From assembly GCA_016793805.1 (NCBI GenBank), contig JAEUIZ010000050.1, positions 1-51,908 on the forward strand: DNA of 51,908 nucleotides, given 5' to 3'. The stretch is from Phycisphaerae bacterium (GTDB lineage Bacteria > Planctomycetota > Phycisphaerae > Phycisphaerales > UBA1924). Below, one piece after another: positions 7,150-21,264 of this stretch; the first letter of the stretch is position 1, and every line of letters starts with the position of its first letter. Both the position numbers and the translations under genes were made by a program. The notes beneath the pieces are model-generated. The model saw only the letters and a program-made list of their open reading frames with translations. It had not been told where the DNA came from and searched no databases.

Positions 7150-9881
7150 GTGAGCCAACGCTACATCCGACTCGCTCCCGCGGTGGTGGTGATGCTGGCG
7201 GGGCTGGCTCAGGCCCAGGACCCCGACCAGCCGCCCATCAAACAGACGGACGACCCGACGGGCGCGGCGACCACGCCGCAGATGGAGCAGGAGGCGAAGG
7301 CGGCTCGCGCGGCGGCGGCGGCCGCGGCGGCGCTCCAGCAGGCCGGGCGGACTCGCGCGCAACCGGACGCGACCGGCGCCCAGGTGAGGAGCCCGGCAGG
7401 GGCGGCGGGTGCGCCCGCGGTTCGGCTTCCCGGGTCGCAGCCTCCGGCCACGCCGTCCCGGGTCGAGGGTGACGGCCCGCAACCCGGTCCCGACGAGGTG
7501 GCGCTCTCGGACTTCTCCGATGCGCTGGACCTCAAGACGCTCGTCGAGTACGTCGCCGAGGCCCTCCAGATCAACATCTCCGCCTCGGACCAGTTGGCGG
7601 GGCAGATCGTGCTCAACGGCCCGCTGATCGTGAAGAAGTCGGAACTGCTCCGGCTGCTCGACGCGCTGCTCGAGCAGCACGGGTACTTCATCGTCCACGA
7701 CCAGTCCGTCAACTGGTACAAGATCGCGCAGGACACGTCCGTCGCGTTCGACCTGACCGCGACGACGCGGGTCGTGCCCACGCCCGGGATCCGGCCCTCG
7801 TCGCTGGCGGACGCGATCAACGCGCAACTGGGCGTGCAGAACCGGCAGCAGCGGCTGACGTACCTGGACGACCTGGGCGTGATCGTGGTCACCGAGACGC
7901 CCCGCAAGATCGACTCGCTGGTCTCGCTGGTGCGGAGCGTGCTCGATCGCGCCGCCGAGCAGCAGTTCATCCGGTTCGAACTGAGCCATATCGCGGCGTC
8001 GGTGGCGCGGACGCGGGTGCTCGAACTGCTCGGGCAGTCCAGCGGCGCGGCGGCGATTCCGGGTGCGGCGGTGGTGCCGGGGGCGCCGGCAGCGGGGGGC
8101 GGATCGTCGGGGTCGCTGGCGAACCTGGCGGAGCGGCTCACGGCCGACGCGCAGGGGAACGCGCTGATCTTCCGCGGCTTCGGGGAGGAGGCCGAGAAGG
8201 TCCAGAACGTGCTGGACGTGATCGACAAGCCCAACACGCTCGAGTACAAGCAATATTTCGCCGGGACGCTGGCGCTGCAGATCGCGCAACTCGCCGAGCG
8301 TTTCGGGTTCGGGACGGTTCAGGAGATCGCGTCGAGCACGGGGACGACGACGGGGGCGGCGAACCAGCCGTTCGGGCAGCAGGGGAACCGCAACCAGGCC
8401 GCGATCAACCTGGCGCAGCAGCAGGCGTTGGTCGGGGGCGCCTCGGGCGCTTCGACGGGCGGCCCGGTGATGATCGTCGACGCCGACCGCGGGTCGATCG
8501 TCTATTACGGGACGCCCACGCAGCAGCGGCAACTCGGGGACCTCATCCGGGTCTTCAACACCGAGCAGGACATCGTGGTCATCCGCACGTACAAGGTGAA
8601 GAACCAGGACGCGTCGCAGGTCGCCGAGGTCTTGCAAAACCTCCTGACGCAAGAGACCGGAAGCGACACGACGAACCCGTTCTTCCCGGGCGGCGGGTTC
8701 TTCAACCAGTTCCGCAACCAGTTCAACCAGAACCAGAACCAGAACCAGAACACGACCAACCGCAACACCCGCACCGGGGCCGCCGGGACGACGGGAACGA
8801 ACCGCAACACGAACACGAACCAGCGCACGCAGCAGGGCCCGATCTCGTTCGCCGGGCGGGGGCTCCCCGTGGGCGACGGGCAGGGCTCCCTCAGCGGGGA
8901 GGACGTGTACGTCGTGGCGGACCCGGCGAACAACCAGGTGATCGTCCGCGCCTCCGCCAAGCAGCAGGACGAGATCGCCCGGCTGCTCGCGCGGCTGGAC
9001 CAGCGGCGGCCGCAGGTCTTCATCGAGGTCCAGATCGTCTCGGTGACGGCGACCGACGACTTCCGCCTGGCGTTCGAGACGCAACTCATCAACGCCAACG
9101 GGACCGGGGGCGCGCTGAACACCAACTTCGGGCTCGGGTCGCTGACCACCACCACCGGGACGACGACCACCGGCGGGTTCCTGAGCCAGAAGAGCGTGGC
9201 GACGGGCCTGGGCGGGCTCACGGCGGCGATCATCAAGAGCGAGTATGTCCCGATCACGATCAACGCGCTGAAGCGCGACGCCGACACGCGGATCCTCTCC
9301 TCGCCGCGCTTGCTCGTGGACGACAACCAACTGGCCGAGATCGTGAGCGTGGACGAGCAGCCGACGAGTTCGACGAACCAGGGCACGGCCACGACGACGA
9401 CGAGTTTCACGGGGTTCGAGGAGGCGGGCACGACGCTGAGCGTCACGCCCAGCATCTCTGAGGGCGGGTACCTGCGCCTGGCGTACAACATCGAACTCTC
9501 GAACTTCGTCGGCACCGGCGCCAACGGGTTCCCACCCCCGCGGCAGCGGCGCAGCCTCAACTCCGAGTCGGTGACGATCCCCGGCGATTCCACGATCGTC
9601 GTCGGCGGGATCGAGGTCTCGTCCAAGGGCAGCACGGTGGTCAAGGTCCCGCTCATCGGGGACATCCCGATCCTCGGGCACCTCTTCCGTGACAACAACA
9701 AGAACAACTCCAGCACCCGGCTCTACGTCTTCATCACCCCGCGGATCATGCGGGACGCGAGTTTCCGCGACCTCATCCTGCTGACCCGCGGGCCGGCGCT
9801 GGAGGCGGGGATCGAGCCCGATGTCCCGCCGCTGGAGCCCATCATGATCGAGATCGTGGGTTCCAAGGCCGGGGAGCGCTG

Positions 9882-9882
<1 letters not shown>
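7150..9882 (+). CDS. gspD: Type II secretion system secretin GspD
   Basis: The 910-residue outer-membrane secretin forms the exit channel of the T2SS. GTG 7150 is chosen because GGAGGA at 7137-7142 lies 7 bases ahead and the next residues form a signal peptide (SQRYIRLAPAVVVMLAGLAQAQ). A Pro/Ala/Gln-rich linker is followed by an N0 domain from about residue 118 (LSDFSDALDLKTLVEYVAEA). Repeated N1-N3 modules come next, with an Asn/Gln-rich insertion near 517-560. The secretin core runs about 620-870, starting FIEVQIVSVTATDDFRL and ending VPLIGDIPILGHLFR and YVFITPRIM. The gene overlaps gspE by one base (TGATG). The other T2SS genes are about 30 kb away at 41.4-49.5 kb. Confidence 0.94.
8725..8748 (+). 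repeat. Tandem hexamer (AACCAG)x4 inside gspD
   Basis: Four perfect copies of AACCAG encode alternating Asn-Gln in the Asn/Gln-rich insertion of the secretin. Because the unit is two codons, gain or loss of copies would change loop length without shifting the frame. Confidence 0.85.
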
Positions 9883-11582
<1,700 letters not shown>

Positions 11583-11590
11583 ATCCATCG

Positions 11591-11607
11591 CGCGGCAGAT
11601 CGCCGCG
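11591..11607. terminator. Possible short hairpin between gspE and gcvP
   Basis: CGCGGC at 11591-11596 pairs with GCCGCG at 11602-11607 around the loop AGATC. It lies in the 55-base gap between two converging genes. There is no T-run on either side, so intrinsic termination is uncertain. Confidence 0.25.
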
Positions 11608-11637
11608 GGGCTCCCCCTGGGATGCGCCCGCGCCGCG

Positions 11638-14610
<2,973 letters not shown>

Positions 14611-14615
14611 GGAAT

Positions 14616-14664
14616 CGTCCTCGGACACCCCCCGCCGCCTCCCCCGGCGGGCGCCCCGAGGACG
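14616..14664 (-). promoter_or_regulatory. Hairpin in the gcvP leader overlapping the ribosome-binding site
   Basis: Read on the gcvP strand, CGTCCTCGG pairs perfectly over 9 bp with CCGAGGACG. The inner stem CCCGCC/GGCGGG encloses a loop containing GGGGGAGG. The 3' arm holds GAGGA, whose spacing to ATG 14610 is right for a Shine-Dalgarno sequence. Folding would therefore hide the ribosome-binding site. The pairing is visible in the sequence; control of translation is inference. Confidence 0.45.
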
Positions 14665-14823
14665 AACAGCGACAGCATCGGCATCCGCTCCGATCGTAGC
14701 GCGACGCATACCAAACCTGCTACAAACAGAGTGCGTCGAGCCCGCGCCCACAGAGAATTCACCGGGGAGGGTGCAACCCTGGGGGGGCGCGTGCGGTATA
14801 GCCATCCCGTGGAGCGTGGCGCG

Positions 14824-14852
14824 GCGGACACGACCTCCTGACCCGTGTCCGC
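14824..14852 (+). other. Nine-bp hairpin with an ACCTCCT loop upstream of the M28 peptidase
   Basis: GCGGACACG at 14824-14832 pairs perfectly with CGTGTCCGC at 14844-14852. The 11-base loop contains ACCTCCT, identical to the anti-Shine-Dalgarno end of 16S rRNA. On the opposite strand the loop reads AGGAGGT, a strong ribosome-binding site. It could be an RNA structure or a protein-binding palindrome. Confidence 0.45.
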
Positions 14853-14877
14853 CAGGTGCGAGCCGCGTTCCCCACGG

Positions 14878-14900
14878 GCCCGGCCGCCACACGGCCGGGC
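14878..14900 (+). other. Second 9-bp GC hairpin upstream of the M28 peptidase
   Basis: GCCCGGCCG pairs perfectly with CGGCCGGGC around the loop CCACA. TCGATTTCC follows, so on the + strand it could act as an attenuator or terminator in the leader of the gene at 15022. It starts 25 bases after the previous hairpin. Confidence 0.45.
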
Positions 14901-15021
14901 TCGATTTCCTGACACGATGCGGCTCCTTCGACCGCGGAACGCTCGGCGGTCTGGAGCCGCACGCGCAGCCCGCCAATACTGCCTCTGCCTCGCTGGTGCC
15001 CAGCGCACCGAAAGGAGTCGC

Positions 15022-17106
15022 ATGGCGTCGTCCCGAACCTGGTTGTCTCGCCCGGCGCTGGCCGTGGCCATGGTGTTCGCTGCCGTCGCGGTGGCGCAGT
15101 CCCCGGTCGCGGCGCCCCCGGCGTCGCGTGCCACCGCGGGGTCCAGCGGCGCGAGCCCCACGCCCGGCGCCACCGCGATCTCTGCCGAGACGCTGGCGGC
15201 CCTGGGCGAGTCCCCGATCGCCAGCGTGCTCTCGGCCGTCGGGCCCGACGTGCGGGAGTACCACCTCCACATCACCACGCTGGCCAATCCGTTCTTCGAG
15301 GGGCGTGTCCCGGGGAGCCGGGGGAACCGCTACGCCGCGGACTACATCGAGATGAACTTCCGCGCGGCGGGCCTCGTGCCCGCGTTTGGCGCGACCGAGA
15401 AGGCCGCGGACGGGACCGAGGTCATCACGCTCAACTCGTCGTACCGCCAGGCGTTCCAGGCGTACACGGAACTCAACGTGGTCGAGCAGTCGCTGCGGTT
15501 TGATCTGGGCGGGAAGGGGGAGATGGCGCTGGCGCCGGAGCGGGACGCGGTGGCGCTGGGGTTCTCGGGGAGCGGGCGGGTCTCGGGGCCGGTGGTGTTC
15601 GTGGGCTACGGGATCGACGACGCCGAGCAGAAGTACACCACGTTCGCGGAGGGCACCGACCTGAGCGAGAAGATCGCGCTGGTGCTGCGGTTCGAGCCGA
15701 TGAACGCGGACGGCAAGAGCCTCTGGACCAAGGACGGGACATGGTCGCCCGCGGCGTCGCTGGACGGGAAACTGCAGGAGATCGCGGCGCGCCGCGCGGC
15801 GGGGATCATCCTTGTGAACCCGCCCGGGGCCGCCGACCCGCGCGCCAAACGACTCAGCACCGCCCGCGAGACGCGGGGGAGCGGCCGCACGATCCCGATC
15901 ATGATGGCGACGACCGAGGCGGTGGATCGGCTGGTGCGGGCGTCCGAGGGCGGGCCGACGCTGCGGGACCTGCGCGAGCGGGCCGACCGCGAGGGCGTGG
16001 TCGTCGATCTGGCGGGCGTGTCGGCGACGATGTCAACGAAACTGAGCATCGACCCGGTGATGACGGACAACGTGGGGGGTGTCTTGCGGGGCAAGGGGGC
16101 GCTGGCGGACGAGTACGTCGTGATGGGCGCGCACTACGACCACGTGGGGATGGGACCGATCGGGGCGTCGCCGGAGAACATCGGGAAACTCCACCCCGGC
16201 GCGGACGACAACGGCTCGGGCACGGTGGGCATACTCATGTCCGCCGCCCGGCTCGCGCGGGCCTATGCCGACCTGCCCGAGGGCGCGAGCGCCCGCTCGG
16301 TGCTGTTCCTGGCGTTCTCGGCCGAGGAGGCGGGCCTGATCGGGTCGGACTACTTCGTGAAGCACCCGTCGATCCCGCTGGAGCGCGTGTACGCGATGCT
16401 CAACATGGACATGATCGGGCGCCTGCGCAACGGAGAGGTCGATGTCGAGGGGACCGAGTCCGGCGAGGGGTTCTATGACCTCATCAAGCCCCTGCTCGAC
16501 TCCTCGGGCCTGTCGATCAAGCACGGCTCGACGATCAGCAACAACTCCGACCACGCGAGTTTCTATCGCAAGAAACTCCCGGTGCTCTTCTTCTTCACGG
16601 GGCTGCATCGCGAGTACCACACCCCCGCCGACCAGGCGCACACCGTCAACCACGTCGGCGCGGTCAAGGTGCTCACGCTCGCGTCGGACATCGCGCTGGC
16701 GCTGGCGCAGCGGCCCGAGCCGCTGAAGTTCACCCCGCGCCGCCCGGCCCAGCCCAAGGCGGGCGAGCAGGCCCCCGACCCCCACGCCGCGGCCGACCCG
16801 GCGGCGAACCCCGGCCCGACCCGCGGGCGAGTCCGCTTCGGGATCGCCCCGGGCAACTACTCGGACGACAAGCCCGGGATCGAGGTCGCGGACGTGTACG
16901 AGGGCACCTCCGCCGACGACGCCGGGATCAAGGTCGGCGACCGCCTCATCCGCTGGCAGGGCAAGGAGATCACGGGCGTGGCGCCGTGGATGGAGATGAT
17001 GGCGGCCTGCAAGCCCGGGGACGTGGTCGAGGTCGTCGTCCTCCGCGACGGGAAGGAACTCCCGATCCAGGTGACGCTCAAGGCCCGGACGCAGGGCGAT
17101 CGCTGA
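15022..17106 (+). CDS. Secreted M28-family zinc aminopeptidase with PA-like and PDZ domains
   Basis: The 694-residue exported metallopeptidase has a signal peptide ([25 protein letters not shown]). AAAGGAG at 15011-15017 supports ATG 15022 over the longer frame. A PA-like insertion spans about residues 180-320 ([32 protein letters not shown]). The catalytic domain follows: [12 protein letters not shown] (zinc His), [15 protein letters not shown] (bridging Asp), [14 protein letters not shown] (catalytic and zinc Glu), MLNMDMIGR (Asp), and the final His in [11 protein letters not shown]. The C-terminal PDZ domain is at about 600-690 ([25 protein letters not shown]). It probably trims peptides outside the cytoplasm. 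The 3' end overlaps the convergent ABC gene by 29 bases. Confidence 0.92.
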   Translation: MASSRTWLSRPALAVAMVFAAVAVAQSPVAAPPASRATAGSSGASPTPGATAISAETLAALGESPIASVLSAVGPDVREYHLHITTLANPFFEGRVPGSRGNRYAADYIEMNFRAAGLVPAFGATEKAADGTEVITLNSSYRQAFQAYTELNVVEQSLRFDLGGKGEMALAPERDAVALGFSGSGRVSGPVVFVGYGIDDAEQKYTTFAEGTDLSEKIALVLRFEPMNADGKSLWTKDGTWSPAASLDGKLQEIAARRAAGIILVNPPGAADPRAKRLSTARETRGSGRTIPIMMATTEAVDRLVRASEGGPTLRDLRERADREGVVVDLAGVSATMSTKLSIDPVMTDNVGGVLRGKGALADEYVVMGAHYDHVGMGPIGASPENIGKLHPGADDNGSGTVGILMSAARLARAYADLPEGASARSVLFLAFSAEEAGLIGSDYFVKHPSIPLERVYAMLNMDMIGRLRNGEVDVEGTESGEGFYDLIKPLLDSSGLSIKHGSTISNNSDHASFYRKKLPVLFFFTGLHREYHTPADQAHTVNHVGAVKVLTLASDIALALAQRPEPLKFTPRRPAQPKAGEQAPDPHAAADPAANPGPTRGRVRFGIAPGNYSDDKPGIEVADVYEGTSADDAGIKVGDRLIRWQGKEITGVAPWMEMMAACKPGDVVEVVVLRDGKELPIQVTLKARTQGDR

Positions 17107-18937
17107 CGGTCGGCGAGTCGCCCGGGATCAGTTGCCGCTCCGCGATCCGGCGATAGGTCTCGCAGCGCCGCATCAGGTCCGCGTGCGGGCCCACGTCCAC
17201 GATCCGCCCCGCGTCCATCACCACGATCCGGTCCGCCCCGATCACCGTGCTCAGCCGATGCGCGACGATCAGGCACGTCCGCCCGCGCGTGAACTCCGCG
17301 ATGGCCTCGGCGATGAGCGCCTCCGACGCCGCGTCGATCATGCTCGTGGCCTCGTCGAGGATCAGGATGGCCGGATCGCGGAGGATCGCCCGCGCGATCG
17401 CGATCCGTTGCCGCTGCCCGCCCGAGAGGCTCATCCCCTGCTCGACCACCTCGGTCTCGTAGCCCGCGGGGAGGGCCGAGATGAACTCGTGGGCCCGCGC
17501 CGCCCGGGCCGCGGCCTCGACTCGCTCGGGCGTCGCGCCCTCGGCCCCGTACCCGATGTTCGAGCGGATCGTCCCGCGGAACAGCACCGTCTCCTGCGTG
17601 ACGACCCCGATCTGCCGGCGGAGCGACCGCACCGACACCTCGCGGATGTCCCTCCCGTCGATGAGCACGGCGCCGGCGTCGGGATCGAACAGGCGCGGGA
17701 CGAGCGCCAGCAGCGTCGTCTTGCCCGAGCCGTTGGTCCCCACGACCGCGACGCGCTCCCCGTGCGCGACGCGGAGGGACACGTCGCGGAGCGCGGGCGC
17801 CGTGGCGCGCGGGTACGTGAACGTGACGCCGCGGAACTCGACGGAGTCCGCGTGCCGCGGGAGTTTCGGGAGGCGCACGCCGTGCCCCGGCTCGGGGGCG
17901 GCGCGGAGGAGGTGCATGAGGCGGTCCGCCGCGGGCGCCGAGGCCTGGATGTCGTTGACGATCCCGGTGAGGGGCTTGAACCCCGCGCCGGCCGCAAACA
18001 GCAGGATCAGCGTCGCGATGAGGTCGCTGGCGTCGAGGTTGCGCTTGATGATGTAGAACGCCGGGATCATGAAGAGCGCGCCGAGCGCGAAGATCGAGAG
18101 CGCCTCGACCAGCGGGCTCGCCAGCGCCCGGGCCGTCCGCACGCGGTTCATCTGCCGGAGCAACTGCTTGTTGAGTTTGTGGAACCGGCCCGCCTCGAAC
18201 CGCTCCGTCGTGTGCACCTTCACCACGCGCAGGCCCTGGAGCGACTCGACCGCGGCCCCGTACAGCCCGCCCTGCGACTCCAGCGCCCGCTTCGACGCCC
18301 GCTTGATCTTCTTCCCCAGCCGACGGATCACCACGAACAGAGGGGGGCCCACCAGCACCGCCGACCCCGCCAGACGCCAGTCAATGATGAACGCCGGCAC
18401 CAGCGAGAAGAAGCCCTTGCCCGCCTGGGCCACGGCCTTGGACAGCAGCGCCGTGAAGCCGCCGCTGAGTTGGGCCGTGTCGTTCACGATCCGGCTCACC
18501 ATGTCCGACGGGCCCGACGCCACGACGTCCTTCAGCGGCAGCCGCAGCACCCGATGGAAGACCTCGCGGCGGATGTTCGCCGTCGTGCGGTTCACGACCG
18601 TCAGCGAGAGGTACGCGTGCAGGAAGTTCGTCACCCCGCCCACGAGCGTGAGCACCCCCAGCGCCCCCATGATCCAGCACACCGCCGTCCACCGCCCCTG
18701 CGGGAGCGCCTCGATCCACCCTTCCGGGATCATCCCGCCCACCGCCCAGTGCGCGTTCAGGTCGCGCGACAGTTCCGCCAACTCCCGGCCCTTTCCCAGC
18801 ACCGCGTCCAGCACCGGCTTGGCTCCCAGCAGCCCGATCCCCAGCCCGATGCTCGACGCCAGCGCCATCGCCAGCGCGCCAGCGAGCGCCCAGCGATAGC
18901 GCCTCATCCGACCCGCGAGTTGCCAGAACGGCGACAT
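17078..18937 (-). CDS. ABC exporter, MsbA-like half-transporter
   Basis: The 619-residue protein fuses a six-helix export permease (about residues 1-320) to an ATPase domain. The start MSPFWQLAGRMRRYRWALAGALAMALA leads straight into the first membrane helix, supporting ATG 18937. In the ATPase are Walker A GTNGSGKTT, signature LSGGQRQRIAIARAIL, Walker B AILILDEAT, and H-loop AHRLSTV. The permease has the usual LPLKDVVASGPSDMVSRIVNDT coupling segment. Family members flip lipids, lipid-linked glycans or export peptides; the neighbouring glycosyltransferase suggests a lipid-glycan role (inference). It is divergent from the glycosyltransferase at 19127. Confidence 0.9.
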   Translation of the reverse strand: MSPFWQLAGRMRRYRWALAGALAMALASSIGLGIGLLGAKPVLDAVLGKGRELAELSRDLNAHWAVGGMIPEGWIEALPQGRWTAVCWIMGALGVLTLVGGVTNFLHAYLSLTVVNRTTANIRREVFHRVLRLPLKDVVASGPSDMVSRIVNDTAQLSGGFTALLSKAVAQAGKGFFSLVPAFIIDWRLAGSAVLVGPPLFVVIRRLGKKIKRASKRALESQGGLYGAAVESLQGLRVVKVHTTERFEAGRFHKLNKQLLRQMNRVRTARALASPLVEALSIFALGALFMIPAFYIIKRNLDASDLIATLILLFAAGAGFKPLTGIVNDIQASAPAADRLMHLLRAAPEPGHGVRLPKLPRHADSVEFRGVTFTYPRATAPALRDVSLRVAHGERVAVVGTNGSGKTTLLALVPRLFDPDAGAVLIDGRDIREVSVRSLRRQIGVVTQETVLFRGTIRSNIGYGAEGATPERVEAAARAARAHEFISALPAGYETEVVEQGMSLSGGQRQRIAIARAILRDPAILILDEATSMIDAASEALIAEAIAEFTRGRTCLIVAHRLSTVIGADRIVVMDAGRIVDVGPHADLMRRCETYRRIAERQLIPGDSPTVSDRPASGP

Positions 18938-19126
18938 GGACCGGGAGTATCGCCCGCCCGCGCCTCCAAGACAAACGCCCCGACCCCGCCCCTGGCCCGG
19001 CCGCGCGACCTCCCGCCGGCGCCGTTTGTCGGTTCCCCTCGCGCGCCACTTGCCGCTGCGCTGTTGTCTGATCTCGGTGCTTTGTCGCCCCCGCTCTGCC
19101 CTACCCTTACCCTTCTCGGGGATGCC

Positions 19127-20176
19127 ATGCCCACCGTCACGTTCGTGATCCCCTGCTACAACCACGGCCGGTTCGTGCGCCAGGCCGTCGAGTCCTGCCT
19201 CGCCCAGATCGACGCGGATGTTCGAGTCGTGGTCGTCAACGACGGCTCCACCGACGGCACCACGCCCGCCGCCTGCGACGCCTGCGCCGGCCCGCGGGTC
19301 CGCGTCGTCCACCAGCCCAACTCCGGCCTTCCCGCGGCGCGCAACCGCGGCGCCGCCCTTGCCGACAGCGAGTTCCTCGCATTTCTCGACGCCGACGACT
19401 GGGTCCGGCCTCGGTTCGTTGCCGCCCTCCACCAGCGCCTGGCCGACGAAGCGCGCGACGGGCGGGACGCGGATGTCTCGCACGTTTATTGCCAGGAGCA
19501 ACTCATCGAGAAGGGCACGGGCGTCTGGCGCGTCCCGGACTGGGACCCCGTCTTGCTGCTGCTCACCAACATCCATCCCGTCACCGCGCTGCTCCGCGCC
19601 GACCGCTTCCACGCCGTCGGCGGCTTCGACGAGACGATGACCGGGGGGTACGAGGACTGGGACCTCTGGCTCCGCTTCGTCGAGCGCGGGTGGCGCGGGC
19701 TCCGTGTCCGCCAGCCCTATTTCGTGTGGCGACGCCACTCCGATTCCACGATGATCATGCAGGTCATCCACAACCACGAGGCCCTGTATCGCGGGATCAT
19801 GGAGCGGCACGCGGACCTCTTCCGCCGACACGCCGACGAGGTCCTCCTCCGCGCCAACGTCCTCCTCCGCCGCTGCGACATGAACTGGCTCGATGAATCG
19901 GGCGACCCCATCAACCTCGTCGCGCTCAAGCGACAGCGGGAGATGTACGAGTCCATGCTCGCCGTCCGCATGCACCGCGCCCTGCACCGCCTCGTCGGGC
20001 GGCTCCCGCGTCCGCTGGGCTCGGCCCTTCGCGGGAGCATGGCGCTGGCCAAGCGGCTCGCCCCGGCCCGGGCCGCCGCGACATCCGCTTCCGCCGCGAA
20101 TCTCCTCGCCTCACCGAGCCCGCCCGCCGCGCCCATCCCGCCGCCCGCCGCGCCCAAGCCCGCGGCCGTGAGGTAG
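19127..20176 (+). CDS. Family 2 (GT-A) glycosyltransferase
   Basis: The 349-residue enzyme opens with the GT2 fold directly at the start: TVTFVIPCYNHGRFVRQAVESC, then VVVVNDGSTDGT, then SGLPAARNRGAALADSEFLAFLDADDW. The DAD triad is the metal/nucleotide-sugar site. GGFDETMTGGYEDWDLWLRF is the acceptor-side ED motif. The last 60 residues are a basic helix followed by an Ala/Pro-rich tail (SPSPPAAPIPPPAAPKP) that is probably disordered. The ATG is the only in-frame start matching the fold. It likely adds sugars to a surface glycan together with the divergent ABC exporter. The next gene begins 4 bases after its stop. Confidence 0.88.
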   Translation: MPTVTFVIPCYNHGRFVRQAVESCLAQIDADVRVVVVNDGSTDGTTPAACDACAGPRVRVVHQPNSGLPAARNRGAALADSEFLAFLDADDWVRPRFVAALHQRLADEARDGRDADVSHVYCQEQLIEKGTGVWRVPDWDPVLLLLTNIHPVTALLRADRFHAVGGFDETMTGGYEDWDLWLRFVERGWRGLRVRQPYFVWRRHSDSTMIMQVIHNHEALYRGIMERHADLFRRHADEVLLRANVLLRRCDMNWLDESGDPINLVALKRQREMYESMLAVRMHRALHRLVGRLPRPLGSALRGSMALAKRLAPARAAATSASAANLLASPSPPAAPIPPPAAPKPAAVR

Positions 20177-20180
20177 GCCG

Positions 20181-21188
20181 ATGCGACGCACCGTGCGCAC
20201 GAAGTGGCACCTCCTCTTCGTGTACTGGCTCGTCATCGGCGCGTGCGTCTTTGTCTTCTGGCCTTGGGTGATCCTGGGCGAGGACCCGCGCTTCAACTCC
20301 ATCGAGCCGATCCTGCTCATCGTCACCGGCTCGCTCATCCTCTGCCAGTGGCTGCTGCTCCGACCGGTCCGCCGACCGCGTGCGGGCCAACGGTCCGCGA
20401 TCGGCCGATGGCTCCATGCCGCCCTCGCCGGCGTGGGCGTCGGCATCCTCTCCTGGCTTGCCTTCAACGTCGTGTGGGAAACTCTCTCCGCCGCCGAGCG
20501 TGCCTTCGCCGTCGAGTTGGGCACCGAGCGGATCGCCGAGGTCTACAGGCTTGCCCCGTGGGCGCCGATTCCCCTGGCCGCCGTCCCCGCGACGCTCGCC
20601 TTCGCGCGCTGCGCGCGCCGCACGCGCTCGCTCCGCCTGAGCATGGCCATCGCCGGCCTCGCCGCCGCGGGGCTCCTCATGGGCGCCCTCGGCATCCTCC
20701 ACTCGATCGCCGCCCTGCTCGGCTGGACCGACTGGCCCTCCTTCGTCGCCCTCGCCGCGTGCGTGCTGTTCTTCGCGTCCTGGGCCGTGGCGACGGTCCT
20801 GCTCCTCCGCTACACCCGCCGTCGGCCCATCGACACAGCCCTCTCGCGCATCGGCTCACGGCTCTTCCTCGGTTCGATGATCGAGGCCGTCGCCGCCGTT
20901 CCCATCGACGCGATGATGCGCCGCAGGTCCGACTGCTACTGCGGCGAGGGCACGGCCTGGACGCTCACGATCTGCTGGGCCGTCGGGCTCGTCGCCTGCG
21001 GCCCGGTCGTCTTCCTGCTCCCCATCCGCCGCCGACGCCGACGTTGGCTCGCGGGCCGATGCCCGAGTTGCAACTACGACATGGCGGGCAACCAGCACGC
21101 CGAACGCTGCCCGGAGTGCGGCGCCGGGTGGCGACCGCCGCGAGAGCGCCGGGAAGTCGATACCATGAGTGTCCATCACGCGGGGTGA
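20181..21188 (+). CDS. Multi-pass membrane protein with C-terminal zinc ribbon
   Basis: The 335-residue protein has about six membrane segments (FVYWLVIGACVFVFWPWVIL, ILLIVTGSLILCQWLLL, ALAGVGVGILSWLAF, MAIAGLAAAGLLMGALGIL, FVALAACVLFFASWAVATVLLL, WAVGLVACGPVVFLLPI). These are followed by a cytosolic ribbon, CPSCNYDMAGN...CPECG, near residues 294-315. This CPxCxYDxxG/CPECG ribbon after membrane helices recurs in many planctomycete proteins. Its function is unknown to me. It is probably cotranscribed with the glycosyltransferase 4 bases upstream. The frame overlaps open sequence before the methyltransferase, but the chosen methyltransferase start does not overlap it. Confidence 0.75.
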   Translation: MRRTVRTKWHLLFVYWLVIGACVFVFWPWVILGEDPRFNSIEPILLIVTGSLILCQWLLLRPVRRPRAGQRSAIGRWLHAALAGVGVGILSWLAFNVVWETLSAAERAFAVELGTERIAEVYRLAPWAPIPLAAVPATLAFARCARRTRSLRLSMAIAGLAAAGLLMGALGILHSIAALLGWTDWPSFVALAACVLFFASWAVATVLLLRYTRRRPIDTALSRIGSRLFLGSMIEAVAAVPIDAMMRRRSDCYCGEGTAWTLTICWAVGLVACGPVVFLLPIRRRRRRWLAGRCPSCNYDMAGNQHAERCPECGAGWRPPRERREVDTMSVHHAG

Positions 21189-21264
21189 TCCGGTGTGCCC
21201 AGCCGCGCGCGTGGTTGTAGTGGGCCCAGAAGATTGGCGGGGCGGGCGAGAGGTGAGTGACCAA

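Larger units (their letters stand above)
14611..15021. other. Divergent intergenic region between gcvP and the M28 peptidase, 411 bases
   Basis: No credible gene lies here; the open frames that cross it are extensions of gcvP and of the peptidase. It holds three strong inverted repeats, listed separately (14616-14664, 14824-14852, 14878-14900). A weaker one is CGACGCA/TGCGTCG at 14702-14708 and 14732-14738. A glycine riboswitch would make sense for gcvP, but I do not see its conserved core. Promoters for both flanking genes must lie here; I cannot place them convincingly. Confidence 0.5.

Noticed and set aside
6805..9681. 958-residue open frame antisense to gspD
   Set aside because: Shadow of the secretin gene with biased composition and no recognisable motif. 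Similar frames at 1332-3509, 17132-19120 and 32452-34770 were rejected for the same reason.
14611..14760. Glycine riboswitch upstream of gcvP
   Set aside because: The position would be right, but the conserved glycine aptamer core is not visible. Only a hairpin at the ribosome-binding site is supported.
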